In this document: positions 1-7,738 of the stretch, piece by piece
Layout of the letters: the number at the start of each line of letters is the position of its first letter
Numbering within the stretch: the stretch's first letter is position 1
Origin: Muribaculaceae bacterium
Lineage (GTDB): Bacteria > Bacteroidota > Bacteroidia > Bacteroidales > Muribaculaceae
Reading direction: 5' to 3'
DNA: 13,423 bases
Assembly (NCBI GenBank): GCA_009775195.1
Contig: VSPF01000082.1
Coordinates: 1-13,423 of the forward strand
Translations under genes and position numbers: made by a program
The notes under the pieces: generated by a model
Told to the model about the DNA's origin: nothing
What the model saw: the letters and a program-made list of their open reading frames with translations, nothing else
Database searches by the model: none

Positions 1-1142
1 CGGAAGTCGGCGGCAGTCAGCGACTCGCGCGGAGTCACCAAGAGCGTGCGCTCGACCAGGTTCTTGAGCTCGCGTATATTGCCCGGATATGGCAGCGTTT
101 TGAGGAAGTCCATCGCATCGGGCGCAATCGCCGGTCGCTGACGCCCCGTGGCCTCGCAATGACGCCCCACGAAGTGGTCGACAAGCAGCGGTATGTCGTC
201 GACACGGTCGCGAAGGGGCGGAAGCGTGACGGTAATCAGGTTGATGCGGTAGTAAAGGTCCTCGCGGAAAGTACGTGCCGCCACCATCGACGGCAGGTCG
301 GCATTTGTGGCGCATACGGCACGCACGTCGGTAGTGCGCGGGGCCGAGTCGCCGAGACGTTCGTAGGTATGTTCCTGGAGTACGCGCAGCAGCTTCACCT
401 GGCAGTTGAGGTCGAGCTCACCGATTTCGTCGAGGAAAATCGTGCCGCCGTCGGCAAGGGCAAAACGCCCGTCGCGGTCGGTTATTGCACCTGTAAAAGC
501 CCCCTTGCGGTGGCCGAACATCTCGCTCTCGAACAGCGACGACGGTATGCCGCCGAGGTTTACCTTGACCATCGGCCCCGGGCGGCGTCGCGAATTGCGG
601 TGTATTGCCTCGGCGATTAGCTCCTTGCCGGTGCCGTTCTCGCCCATAATCAGCACCGGGGCATCGGTGGCGGCGATGCGCTTCACGGTGTCGAGCACGT
701 TGAGCAGCCCGGCCGAACGCCCGATGATAAACGAGCGGTCGAAGTCGGCGCTCTCGTCGCCACCCTCGGCCGGGGAGTTTAGCTCGAGGGCCACGCCTAT
801 TCGGCGCAGCAGGGCCTGGTTATCCCAAGGCTTGGTGATGAAGTCGAACGCCCCGGCATGTATGCCCTCAACGGCGAGGGGTATGCTGCCCCAGGCGGTC
901 ATGAGGATTACGGGCACCGAGGGGCGGAAAATCTTGATTTGGCGCAGCAGGTGCAGCCCCTCCTGCCCGGTGGTGACGCGCGAGAAGTTCATATCGAGGA
1001 TTATCAGCTCGGGCGAGGCGGCGCGCACAATCTCCATTGCCTCGCCGGGCGACGAAGCCTCGCGGGTCTCGTAACCTTCGCGTCTGAGCATCAGCTTGAG
1101 CGACAGGCGAACGGCAGCATCATCATCGACAATCAGTATCAT
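1..1142 (-). CDS. Sigma-54-dependent response regulator (NtrC/ZraR type), C-terminus cut off
   Basis: Cytoplasmic transcription activator of a two-component system. Reading from the ATG at 1142, 380 codons are visible. An N-terminal receiver domain (about residues 1-115) has the acidic cluster VDDD (5-8), the phospho-acceptor D50 in LIILDMN, and a later MTAWGS and TKPW as expected for the switch Thr and Lys. A sigma-54 AAA+ domain follows: Walker A GENGTGKE (167-174), the GAFTGA loop that touches sigma-54 (214-219), Walker B FLDE near 236-239, and a typical RELKNLVERTLL stretch near the end. The Fis-type DNA-binding domain would lie beyond the left edge. It starts 34 bases after the TolC-like gene, so it is very likely the distal gene of the efflux operon, and a partner histidine kinase may follow outside the window. 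The family and intact GAFTGA are seen; which promoters it controls is inferred. Confidence 0.95.
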   Translation of the reverse strand, partial: MILIVDDDAAVRLSLKLMLRREGYETREASSPGEAMEIVRAASPELIILDMNFSRVTTGQEGLHLLRQIKIFRPSVPVILMTAWGSIPLAVEGIHAGAFDFITKPWDNQALLRRIGVALELNSPAEGGDESADFDRSFIIGRSAGLLNVLDTVKRIAATDAPVLIMGENGTGKELIAEAIHRNSRRRPGPMVKVNLGGIPSSLFESEMFGHRKGAFTGAITDRDGRFALADGGTIFLDEIGELDLNCQVKLLRVLQEHTYERLGDSAPRTTDVRAVCATNADLPSMVAARTFREDLYYRINLITVTLPPLRDRVDDIPLLVDHFVGRHCEATGRQRPAIAPDAMDFLKTLPYPGNIRELKNLVERTLLVTPRESLTAADF

Positions 1143-1176
1143 AGTACAAAAATAATCAAAAACTCAACACTCACGA

Positions 1177-2655
1177 CTATCGTTTTACAATTTTCTCGAT
1201 ATCGGCGTCTATATCCTTGTTGGTCACGAAGTCCCACAGGGCCACGCTGCGCAGTTGGTAGTAATAGTTCCAGTAGAGATATAGCTGGTTGATATAGTCC
1301 TGGCGGCTTTGGTCTTTGCTCACCTGCGAGTCGTTGAGGTCGAGGGTCGAAATCTTGCCAATCAGGAAGGTTTCTACATTGGTGTCGTAGCGGCGTTGGG
1401 CGATGGTGTCGGCGCGGAGCGATATGGCCAACTGCTGCTGCTGGTTGTTAAATCGCTCGCAGAGGATAAATATATTCTGGTCGAAGTCCATTTGTTCCTT
1501 ACGCAGTCGGCTCTGCACGACCTCGCGGTTGCTCTCGCTCACCTTTACCTTGCCACGGCGCTTGCCCCAGTCGAGTATGGGTATTTTGAAGCCGATTTCG
1601 ACTATCTGGTTGTCTTTGAGGCGGTCGTATGCCGGGCCGAAGCGGTCGGCAGTGCCCGTGTAGCCCACCTGTGCGAAGAGGGTGATTTCGCGCTGGTCGC
1701 CCTTGGCCTTTGCCACGGCGTAGTCGGCCTCGAGCTGACGGCGGCGTATGTTCTTGGCAAAGCTGTTGTTGGCATGGGCCTTCTCGAGCACGTCGGGATA
1801 GCTCACCAGCACAGACGGCACTGCGGTAGGTACGACGGGGTCGAGCGTCACATCCTCGCCAAGGTCGAGGAATGCCCTGAGCTGGAACATCGACGAGCGG
1901 TAGTTGCTCTCGCAGTCGGTGGCCTTTGACTGCGCGTTGAGCAGGTTGAGCTCGAGCTGCAGCAGGTCGTTCTTGCTGATTTGCCCCATCTCGCGCTTGG
2001 CCTTGGCCACCTCGTAGAGTTTCCGGGCATTGGCAAGGTTCTGCGAGGCGATGCCCACGTTCTCTTTTGCCAGTAGGAGGTTGAAAAAGTATTGTATTGC
2101 TTTGAGGGCTACGTCCTCGCTGGCGCTGATAAACGATGCCTTGGCCTCGGCATAGCGCACGGGCTCGATGCGGCGGTTCCACTTGATGCTGTTGACGCCG
2201 AATATGGGCTGCGACAGCGTGAGGGCAATCGGCACCGACATAAAGCGGTTGTAGCGCGGATTTTCGAGCTGCTTGAGGAAGTCGAGCGACGTGTTGAGCG
2301 ACAGCTTGCCGCCGGTGAGCCATATGTTCTGGTCGATTGACAGTTCGCCGGTCATCTGCATATAGTTGTTGCGGACAAACGAATACGAGCCGTCGTCGTG
2401 CTGGTAGGTGCTGTAGCTCTTGCGGTAGCTCGGCACGGTGGCATTGAAATTGACCTCGGGCAGCAGGTCGGCGCGATAGGTGCGGTAGCTCCAGTAGGCC
2501 GTGCGCAGCTCGTTGAGGGCCACGGCGGCATCGACGCTGTTAGTCCGGGCAAGCATGATAGCCTCTTCGAGGGTGATGCTTTGCGTGGTCTGCGCAAAGG
2601 TGCCTACGGCCGTCGCGGCCGCAAGCACCAATATTACCATTATATGTCGTATCAT
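1177..2655 (-). CDS. TolC-family outer-membrane efflux protein
   Basis: Predicted outer-membrane channel that lets a tripartite pump discharge outside the cell. The 492-residue product has a signal peptide (hydrophobic core MVILVLAAATAVGTFA, residues 6-21, cleavage likely near 21-22). It continues as a mature protein of the usual TolC/OEP length with long helical segments, for example the stretch LLLAKENVGIASQNLANARK and a matching C-terminal helical repeat containing LNDSQVSKDQSRQDYINQLY. These two halves fit the duplicated OEP architecture. The ATG at 2655 is preferred, but M6 would also leave an intact signal peptide. It lies 144 bases after permease D with a long hairpin between them, and 34 bases before the response regulator gene. 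Its place beside adaptor, permeases and ATPase supports the efflux role. Substrate unknown. Confidence 0.93.
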   Translation of the reverse strand: MIRHIMVILVLAAATAVGTFAQTTQSITLEEAIMLARTNSVDAAVALNELRTAYWSYRTYRADLLPEVNFNATVPSYRKSYSTYQHDDGSYSFVRNNYMQMTGELSIDQNIWLTGGKLSLNTSLDFLKQLENPRYNRFMSVPIALTLSQPIFGVNSIKWNRRIEPVRYAEAKASFISASEDVALKAIQYFFNLLLAKENVGIASQNLANARKLYEVAKAKREMGQISKNDLLQLELNLLNAQSKATDCESNYRSSMFQLRAFLDLGEDVTLDPVVPTAVPSVLVSYPDVLEKAHANNSFAKNIRRRQLEADYAVAKAKGDQREITLFAQVGYTGTADRFGPAYDRLKDNQIVEIGFKIPILDWGKRRGKVKVSESNREVVQSRLRKEQMDFDQNIFILCERFNNQQQQLAISLRADTIAQRRYDTNVETFLIGKISTLDLNDSQVSKDQSRQDYINQLYLYWNYYYQLRSVALWDFVTNKDIDADIEKIVKR

Positions 2656-2704
2656 AGTTCTAATAACTTTATCGATAATTTGCTAACAACTTGCAGATAA
2701 TTCG

Positions 2705-2797
2705 CTGATAAGAGGAAACATAAGGACAAAAAGGCAAAAAGAACAAAAAAATTTTTTGTAACTTATGTTTTTATGTCCTTTTGTTTCCTCATATCAG
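2705..2797. repeat. Long imperfect inverted repeat (24-nt arms, 22 of 24 matched)
   Basis: Left arm 2705-2728 and right arm 2774-2797 are reverse complements with two mismatches. Both contain the blocks GAGGAAACA and AAGGACA, separated by one differing base. The 45-base loop is A/T-rich and itself holds an A7T6 palindrome (CAAAAAAATTTTTTG, 2744-2758). The element fills the gap between the stop of permease D and the start of the TolC-like gene. In the minus-strand RNA it would form a long hairpin with U-rich stretches. It may act as a partial terminator, an mRNA-stabilising 3' end for the permeases, or a leader structure for the TolC-like gene. The pairing is seen; the function is inferred. 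Confidence 0.75.
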
Positions 2798-2799
2798 GA

Positions 2800-4056
2800 T
2801 TACTCTTCTTTCAATGCCACTGCCGGCTGCAGCTTCATGGCGCGGTAGGCCGGTATGACTGTGCCGAGGAGTATCATCAGGGCCATCAGGGCGTAGGTGA
2901 GCAGCACGCAAGCGGCGAAACGCCCGGGCGCGAAGTAGCCGCCGTAGTAATGATTATACTCGAAATATGTCAGCAGCCCGTCGACAATAACCGCCAAGGG
3001 CGTTACGATGGTCAGCAACAGTTCGCCCTCGCCGATAAAACGCCTGAACACGTCGGTGCTTGTGGCACCGTTGGCCATTCGGATGGCAATCTCGTGGATG
3101 CGCTGCCGGGTGCGGAACCAGAACGTGCCCAACAGTCCCAGGAAGATATTTATGGCCAGGAACACCATGACCACGTAGGTATTGCGCGTCGTTGTCGCAC
3201 TGGTCAACTGGTGGTTGGCACGGATATCCTCGAACGACTTGACGTTAGATATATAGAAATTGCCGAAGCGGAGGTCGCTGGTGGCATCGCGCATCAGGTT
3301 CTCCTTGAAGTTGGTGTCCATGTTATCTTTCACGCGCACCATGAGCTCGTTGGCATTGTAGACATAGTATTTTCGCGGCATAGTCTCCATCATCGAGCGC
3401 GAGGAGTTTTGCGTGGTGTAATCGTTATAACGCACAACCTTGTAGGCTGCCGCGAGGGACACACTGTCGTTGTGGGCGGTGTTGGCAAATCGGCGTCCGA
3501 TAAAATCGTCCATGTGCTCGATGCCGTAGTTGTAGTAGAGGTTGTCGGAGCAAAGCATCGCGTTGGTATTGTTGCGCAATATTTCGGCAAGTTGCTCGGG
3601 CGTCTCGCCTCGAGTGCCCTCGATGCGGAAAACTATTGGAAATTCGGGCGACACCACGCGGCGCAGCAGGAAACCGGCACTGCTGCTCGTAAGAGTGTCG
3701 ATATTGAGGTCTGTGCCGCTGTTAGAGCCGTTATAGATATAGGCGTTCATGCCGCAAGCCACAGCCTCGACTTCGGGCCGGCCACCGAGGCGGTCGAAAA
3801 GCCTCAGGAAGTCGTCGGATTCTTCTTGTCGGCTCCCGTAGGGGCGGTAGTCGGGCGACTTGTCAGAAAGCTGGTCGTATTCAATCAGATAGCAGTGGTC
3901 GGTATTGAAGCCGCGAGGCTCGTTGTTTGTAGAGTAGATGCACCACAGCGAGTCAATCACGTACCACATCACCACACTGACGATGACCAGTTCGAGACCG
4001 AGCCACACATTGCTCTTCCACTCATTGCATATTTGGCGTAATAATTTGCGTTTCAT
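2800..4056 (-). CDS. FtsX/MacB-type ABC transporter permease (permease D)
   Basis: Inner-membrane subunit of a type VII (MacB/LolCDE-like) ABC transporter. The 418-residue protein has TM1 at about 17-40, a long periplasmic domain (about 41-290), then three C-terminal segments at about 293-314, 344-365 and 379-402. The cytoplasmic stretch RIHEIAIRMANGAT after TM2 matches the conserved FtsX-domain motif (usually R.FGA; here MANGA), and the end PAVALKEE is typical. No ATP-binding motif is present, so it must use a separate ATPase, most simply the one at 5734-6405. It resembles permease B: both begin with a short basic head and an LELV-containing TM1, and end in P..AL(K/R)EE. It starts at ATG 4056, 367 bases after permease C, with a hairpin-rich spacer between. 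Partner of permease C is the natural reading. Confidence 0.9.
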   Translation of the reverse strand: MKRKLLRQICNEWKSNVWLGLELVIVSVVMWYVIDSLWCIYSTNNEPRGFNTDHCYLIEYDQLSDKSPDYRPYGSRQEESDDFLRLFDRLGGRPEVEAVACGMNAYIYNGSNSGTDLNIDTLTSSSAGFLLRRVVSPEFPIVFRIEGTRGETPEQLAEILRNNTNAMLCSDNLYYNYGIEHMDDFIGRRFANTAHNDSVSLAAAYKVVRYNDYTTQNSSRSMMETMPRKYYVYNANELMVRVKDNMDTNFKENLMRDATSDLRFGNFYISNVKSFEDIRANHQLTSATTTRNTYVVMVFLAINIFLGLLGTFWFRTRQRIHEIAIRMANGATSTDVFRRFIGEGELLLTIVTPLAVIVDGLLTYFEYNHYYGGYFAPGRFAACVLLTYALMALMILLGTVIPAYRAMKLQPAVALKEE

Positions 4057-4128
4057 TGTGTTGCGTTTTTGGTTAAAGGTTAAGCCCTCATTTTTTCTTG
4101 TAGGGTCACGGCTGGGATACTAATGCTC

Positions 4129-4148
4129 AAAAAGTCGTCGAGGACGAC
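4129..4148 (-). terminator. Candidate intrinsic terminator/attenuator before permease D
   Basis: On the minus strand, GTCGTC-CTC-GACGAC (4148 to 4134) forms a 6-bp, GC-rich stem with a 3-base loop, followed directly by five Ts (4133-4129). This is the classic shape of a rho-independent terminator, though the T-run is short. It lies downstream of permease C and upstream of permease D, so it would lower rather than end expression of the distal genes. It is also the last member of the hairpin set 4134-4326, so the resemblance may be incidental. Confidence 0.45.
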
Positions 4149-4326
4149 GCTTCCGTGGTTAACCCCACGATTATTCGTGGGGTAAGTCATGCAGACAGTT
4201 GTAGTGTCCTCGGAGAGGACGCAACGTACATACAAGGCGTCCTCTCCGAGGACTGATGTTCCCTTGCAGCTGTTGGCCCCACGAATAATCGTGGGGTTAA
4301 CCATAAGAGCGTCCTCTCCGAGGACT
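4134..4326. repeat. Nested symmetric cluster of six palindromes (REP/BIME- or MITE-like)
   Basis: Six hairpin units are arranged as a mirror image around about 4230. The outer pair lies at 4134-4148 (GTCGTCGAGGACGAC, diverged) and 4309-4326. The middle pair lies at 4156-4182 and 4277-4303. The inner pair lies at 4206-4222 and 4237-4254. The motif GTCCTCTCCGAGGAC occurs at 4239-4253 and 4311-4325 and in inverted form at 4206-4220; each copy is itself a 6-bp stem. An 18-base stretch (4237-4254) is repeated exactly at 4309-4326. Spacings are nearly equal on the two sides (7 versus 5 bases outer, 23 versus 22 bases inner). The cluster fills most of the 367-base gap between permease C and permease D and carries no credible gene. 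No transposase is present here; a REP-type, BIME-type or non-autonomous mobile element are the options. Confidence 0.85.
4156..4303. repeat. Perfect 27-bp inverted repeat, each arm also a hairpin
   Basis: Positions 4156-4182 and 4277-4303 are exact reverse complements over 27 bases. Each contains the core CCCCACGAATAATCGTGGGG (right-hand copy 4277-4296; the left-hand copy is its complement), which folds as an 8-bp stem with a 4-base loop. Beside the core is GGTTAACC-type sequence (TTAACC/GGTTAA). Because each arm can fold alone or pair with the other, the region could exist as two small hairpins or as one large cruciform or stem. It is part of the larger cluster 4134-4326. Confidence 0.88.
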
Positions 4327-4423
4327 CCCATGCTTAAGAGGCCATTACAAGGCCATATCGATAAAATTTTTTTCATTTTTTTACTGCATAGGGGGTATTA
4401 TTTGACCCATTCAAAATTCAACT

Positions 4424-5713
4424 TTAGCCTTTCCCCGTAAGGGCGTTGACGATGTTGATTCTCGAGGCGCTGATTGTAGGCACGGTGGCACTGAGCAGGT
4501 TGAGGATAAAGCAGAAGAGCATTGCCAGGCCGAAGGTCGACCAGTGGAACAACTGCCATACCGAGGTCGATGTGACCTTGTAGACGTCGCAGAAATTCTG
4601 GGGGCGGAAAATCAGCTCGTCGAACAGCACGCCGCTTACAAGACTCATGGCCAGGCCTATGACACCGGCGATTAGGGTTATTACAAGGCTCTCGATAAAA
4701 AGGTTGCCGATAATCTCGGAGCGTTTGGCTCCGAAGGCCCTGCGCACGCCGATTTCCTCGCGACGCCGCGCAAGGCGGCTGTGGGTCATAGAGCTTAGGT
4801 TGACGGCCGGAACTATGAGCAGGATGAGGAAGATGATAAATTTCTCGCGATAGACGGCGTCCATATCCGGCTCGAGGTTGACATAGGGCGTAAAGGCCTG
4901 CACGAACTGGGTATAGGGGCGGTCGCGCTTGATAAAGTACCATCCGTCGATGGCGGCTTCCTTGTCGAGTTCGTCGAAGAGACGGTTGTATTCCTCGCGG
5001 ATTTTTGGGAAATCCGACTTATCTTTGGCCAGCATTATCATGCTCAGGTTGCCCATATAGCCGCACCAGCGGAACTTGTCCTTGCCGGTCGAGGTAAACG
5101 GCACCCATATATCTGCATAACAGTAAGATACGAGGTTCGACACGTCTTCGACCACGGCACTGACGGTGTAGGGCGTATAGTTGATTGAAAAATCACGGCC
5201 AACGGCATCGGTAGTGCCGAAGAGTTTTCGCGCCGTCGACTTTGTGATGACGGCCTTGGGCAGCCCCGAGTCAAAGTCTTCTTTAGTGTAGGGCTTGCCG
5301 CTCAGCACCGTAAAGTCGAACACGCGCCAGAAACCGTCGTCGGTCTGCAGCAACTGGGCGGCGGTAGCAGCCTGGTTTGCCACCGACACAGTGGCGGTCT
5401 CGGTGCTGATTACAAAGGCCGTGACGGCCTCGGGGGTCTCCATGCGGTAGAGGGTCTGCTTGATGGTGTTGAAGCCCAGGGGGCCGTTGGAGTTGCCGTC
5501 GCCCCAGTCCTTGTTGCCTATTGAGCCGCCGCGCTGCACCAGCCAGCGGTCGCGGTTGCTTTCGGGGGCGAAGGGTTCGTACTTCACCTGGTCTATCATC
5601 ACCACGAGCATAATCAGGAATATGGCCAGGGCCGTGCCGATGATGCTCACTATGCTCACCACCGGCTGCTGCCGCAGCGACATCCATGCCTGTTTTATAT
5701 AGTTTGTTTTCAA
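4424..5713 (-). CDS. FtsX/MacB-type ABC transporter permease (permease C)
   Basis: Inner-membrane permease of a MacB/LolCDE-like transporter. In the 429-residue protein TM1 lies at about 18-43 (VSIVSIIGTALAIFLIML). A MacB-type periplasmic domain spans about 45-285. TM2 is at about 291-310, the conserved cytoplasmic turn EEIGVRRAFGAKRSEI follows, then TM3 is at 338-362 and TM4 at 392-412. It has no ATPase motif. It resembles permease A over DSGL..AV, KL(F/Y)G...AVG and other stretches, suggesting duplication. The start is most likely TTG at 5713: no in-frame ATG lies between it and the end of the ATPase gene, and the next in-frame ATG (5683, codon 11) would cut the MKTNYIKQAW head that members of this family carry. 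It follows the ATPase by 20 bases. Confidence 0.92.
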   Translation of the reverse strand: MKTNYIKQAWMSLRQQPVVSIVSIIGTALAIFLIMLVVMIDQVKYEPFAPESNRDRWLVQRGGSIGNKDWGDGNSNGPLGFNTIKQTLYRMETPEAVTAFVISTETATVSVANQAATAAQLLQTDDGFWRVFDFTVLSGKPYTKEDFDSGLPKAVITKSTARKLFGTTDAVGRDFSINYTPYTVSAVVEDVSNLVSYCYADIWVPFTSTGKDKFRWCGYMGNLSMIMLAKDKSDFPKIREEYNRLFDELDKEAAIDGWYFIKRDRPYTQFVQAFTPYVNLEPDMDAVYREKFIIFLILLIVPAVNLSSMTHSRLARRREEIGVRRAFGAKRSEIIGNLFIESLVITLIAGVIGLAMSLVSGVLFDELIFRPQNFCDVYKVTSTSVWQLFHWSTFGLAMLFCFILNLLSATVPTISASRINIVNALTGKG

Positions 5714-5733
5714 TTTGTTACGATTTATAAATT

Positions 5734-6405
5734 TCAGAACACCTGTCTGCCGTCGAAGAAGCGTATGATGCGGTCGGTCATGCGGGCCTGCTGCTCGTTG
5801 TGCGTTACCATCATGATTGTGCGTCCGTCGTCTTTGTTGAGCGAGTGGAGCAGCTCCATCACCTCGGCGCCCATCTTAGAGTCGAGGTTGCCGGTCGGTT
5901 CGTCGGCGAGGATGATTTCGGGGTTGCCCACGATGGCGCGGGCTATGGCTACGCGCTGGCACTGACCGCCGGAGAGCTGCGATGGCATGTGGCGCATACG
6001 GTGGCTCAGGCCTACGCGGTCGAGCACCTGGCGCACGCGCTCCTTGCGCTCCGACGCGCCCATCGAGCGGTAGATTAGCGGCAGCTCCACGTTGTCGAGC
6101 ACGTTGAGCGAGTTGATGAGGTGGAAGCTCTGGAACACGAAGCCCAGCTTTTGGTTGCGGAAGGCCGCCAGGCGGCTGTCGCTCATCTTGCCCAGGGTCG
6201 TGCCGTCGATGGTGACGGTGCCGCTGGTGGGGGTGTCGAGCAGGCCGACGATGTTGAGCAGTGTCGACTTGCCGCAGCCCGACGGGCCCATGACGCTGAT
6301 AAATTCGCCTTTCTCGACCTCGATGTTTACATTTTCGAGAGCTACGGTTTCGATTTCGTCTGTGCGGTATATTTTGTTTACACCTTCAAGTTTGATTAGT
6401 GACAT
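5734..6405 (-). CDS. ABC transporter ATP-binding protein (LolD/MacB type)
   Basis: Cytoplasmic ATPase that powers the permeases of this operon. The 223-residue length is normal for a stand-alone LolD-like subunit. All catalytic elements are present: Walker A GPSGCGKST (40-48), Q-loop FQSF with Q92, signature LSGGQ (144-148), Walker B IILADEP (164-170, D168 and E169), D-loop GNLDS (172-176) and the switch histidine in VTHNE (H202). It starts at ATG 6405, 41 bases after permease B, and ends 20 bases before permease C. It is the only transporter ATPase in the window, although four permease genes surround it, so it probably serves both permease pairs; that sharing is inferred. Confidence 0.97.
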   Translation of the reverse strand: MSLIKLEGVNKIYRTDEIETVALENVNIEVEKGEFISVMGPSGCGKSTLLNIVGLLDTPTSGTVTIDGTTLGKMSDSRLAAFRNQKLGFVFQSFHLINSLNVLDNVELPLIYRSMGASERKERVRQVLDRVGLSHRMRHMPSQLSGGQCQRVAIARAIVGNPEIILADEPTGNLDSKMGAEVMELLHSLNKDDGRTIMMVTHNEQQARMTDRIIRFFDGRQVF

Positions 6406-6446
6406 ATTTGTGGAGTTTATGGGTTTATTTATAAGTTTATTTAAGT

Positions 6447-7733
6447 TTACTCTTCTCTAAGGGCGTCGATTGGGTTTACGCGGCTGATGTTGCGGGCCGG
6501 GATATAGATGCCTATTGCCACGACAATGAGCATTATGACATAAATCGCTATCGATACTATGGCAAAATGGCTTAGTTTACTGTCGCACCACAATGGTTTT
6601 ACCGATGCTATGGCGTCGCCGTTGAAGCTCGGTGTCGTGGCCATCGTATCAATGCCGAAAATCGCAAAGAGAGTAAATCCAATTACGCACGCCAGTGTTA
6701 CCAGCACGAAGCCCTCGCCCAACATCTCGGCGACGATAAAGCGCGGTGTGGCGCCGAATGTGCGCATGATGCCCGTGTCCTCGCTGCGACGGCGCGTCTG
6801 CAGGTAGAACGAGCCGGCGATACCGAACAAAACATTGATTAGGAAGAAGATGGCGACAGACACATAGATAAAGACCTTGTTATTGATATCTCGCGAATAT
6901 TGTTTAATCAGGTGGTTGAACGACCTCGGTTCCTTGGGATAAATCTTGCCGGTCATAAAGCGGTGTGTCATGCCCTTGGCTATGTCGCCGATATATTTGT
7001 CGACATCGACACCCGGCTTCAGGCGCAAGACGATTGAAACGTTGCTGTAATTGATATTGAAATCCGAGGGCGAGTATTTATAAACAATCGGTGTGCGCAA
7101 ATAATCAGAGCGATATACGGCATCGCGGACAACGCCTATGATGCGCTGGTTGTCTTTGGCAGGGTCGAAATCCTTGGTCGATTTCTCTTCCATATAGTGA
7201 CCCACCGGATTTTCACCCGGAAAGAGGTAATCGGCAAGCATCTGGGATATAAACACGTCGGAGGTCGACGATGGCACGGTCACGGGCACATCGCCAGTGT
7301 TGACATCATATATGCCGAAGGTCTTAAAGAAACGCTGTGCGTCGGCCATCAGTATAACCATATAGCCAAAATAAACCTCTTCGTTGTCGGTCGCTATGCC
7401 GTTGGTTTGCATGCCGCCACTCTCGGGATGAGTGTAATTGACCAGGACAGACGCTTCTACACGTTCATCTTCGGTCAGTCGTGCGAGTATGCGCGCCACA
7501 TCGGCAGAATCATCGGCATCATCACCGTCTGACTCGCTGACGGGTAGTTTTGCGAGAGAGATTTTTACCAGACGGTCATAGTCATAGCCCTTGTCGGCCG
7601 ACATAGAGTACAGCGACACTATGGCTGGGTCGAGCGTCAGCCATGCCACACAGGCCACCAATACAAGCTCGAGCAAGAGCCAGAAATACGTGCGTCGGTG
7701 CGACCGCAGGTTTTGAAATATCATCTTAAACAT
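6447..7733 (-). CDS. FtsX/MacB-type ABC transporter permease (permease B)
   Basis: Inner-membrane permease of a MacB/LolCDE-like transporter. From the ATG at 7733 it is 428 residues. TM1 is at about 15-36 (YFWLLLELVLVACVAWLTL), the periplasmic domain spans about 37-284, TM2 is at about 287-311, the cytoplasmic motif SEDTGIMRTFGATPRFI follows, and TM3 and TM4 lie at about 342-360 and 389-411. The C-terminus NPIDALREE is the usual FtsX-family tail. No ATP-binding motif. The frame stays open to a TTG at 7742 that overlaps the stop of permease A by four bases, but ATG 7733, five bases after that stop, is the simpler start. It resembles permease D. Tight coupling to permease A suggests the two form a heterodimer. 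Confidence 0.92.
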   Translation of the reverse strand: MFKMIFQNLRSHRRTYFWLLLELVLVACVAWLTLDPAIVSLYSMSADKGYDYDRLVKISLAKLPVSESDGDDADDSADVARILARLTEDERVEASVLVNYTHPESGGMQTNGIATDNEEVYFGYMVILMADAQRFFKTFGIYDVNTGDVPVTVPSSTSDVFISQMLADYLFPGENPVGHYMEEKSTKDFDPAKDNQRIIGVVRDAVYRSDYLRTPIVYKYSPSDFNINYSNVSIVLRLKPGVDVDKYIGDIAKGMTHRFMTGKIYPKEPRSFNHLIKQYSRDINNKVFIYVSVAIFFLINVLFGIAGSFYLQTRRRSEDTGIMRTFGATPRFIVAEMLGEGFVLVTLACVIGFTLFAIFGIDTMATTPSFNGDAIASVKPLWCDSKLSHFAIVSIAIYVIMLIVVAIGIYIPARNISRVNPIDALREE

Positions 7734-7738
7734 AATCG

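Noticed and set aside
2773..4041. Long open frame of 422 codons on the plus strand
   Set aside because: It lies antisense to permease D, which has clear membrane segments and FtsX motifs. The plus-strand product has no recognisable domain and arises from the GC-rich codon pattern.
4134..4326. CRISPR array
   Set aside because: The repeats are inverted and short, with unequal, few intervals and no cas genes nearby; they are palindromes in mirror order, not direct repeats with regular spacers.
4080..4440. Small open frames on both strands across the hairpin cluster
   Set aside because: Their sequence is dictated by the palindromes, they have no similarity to known proteins that I recognise, and no plausible start signals.
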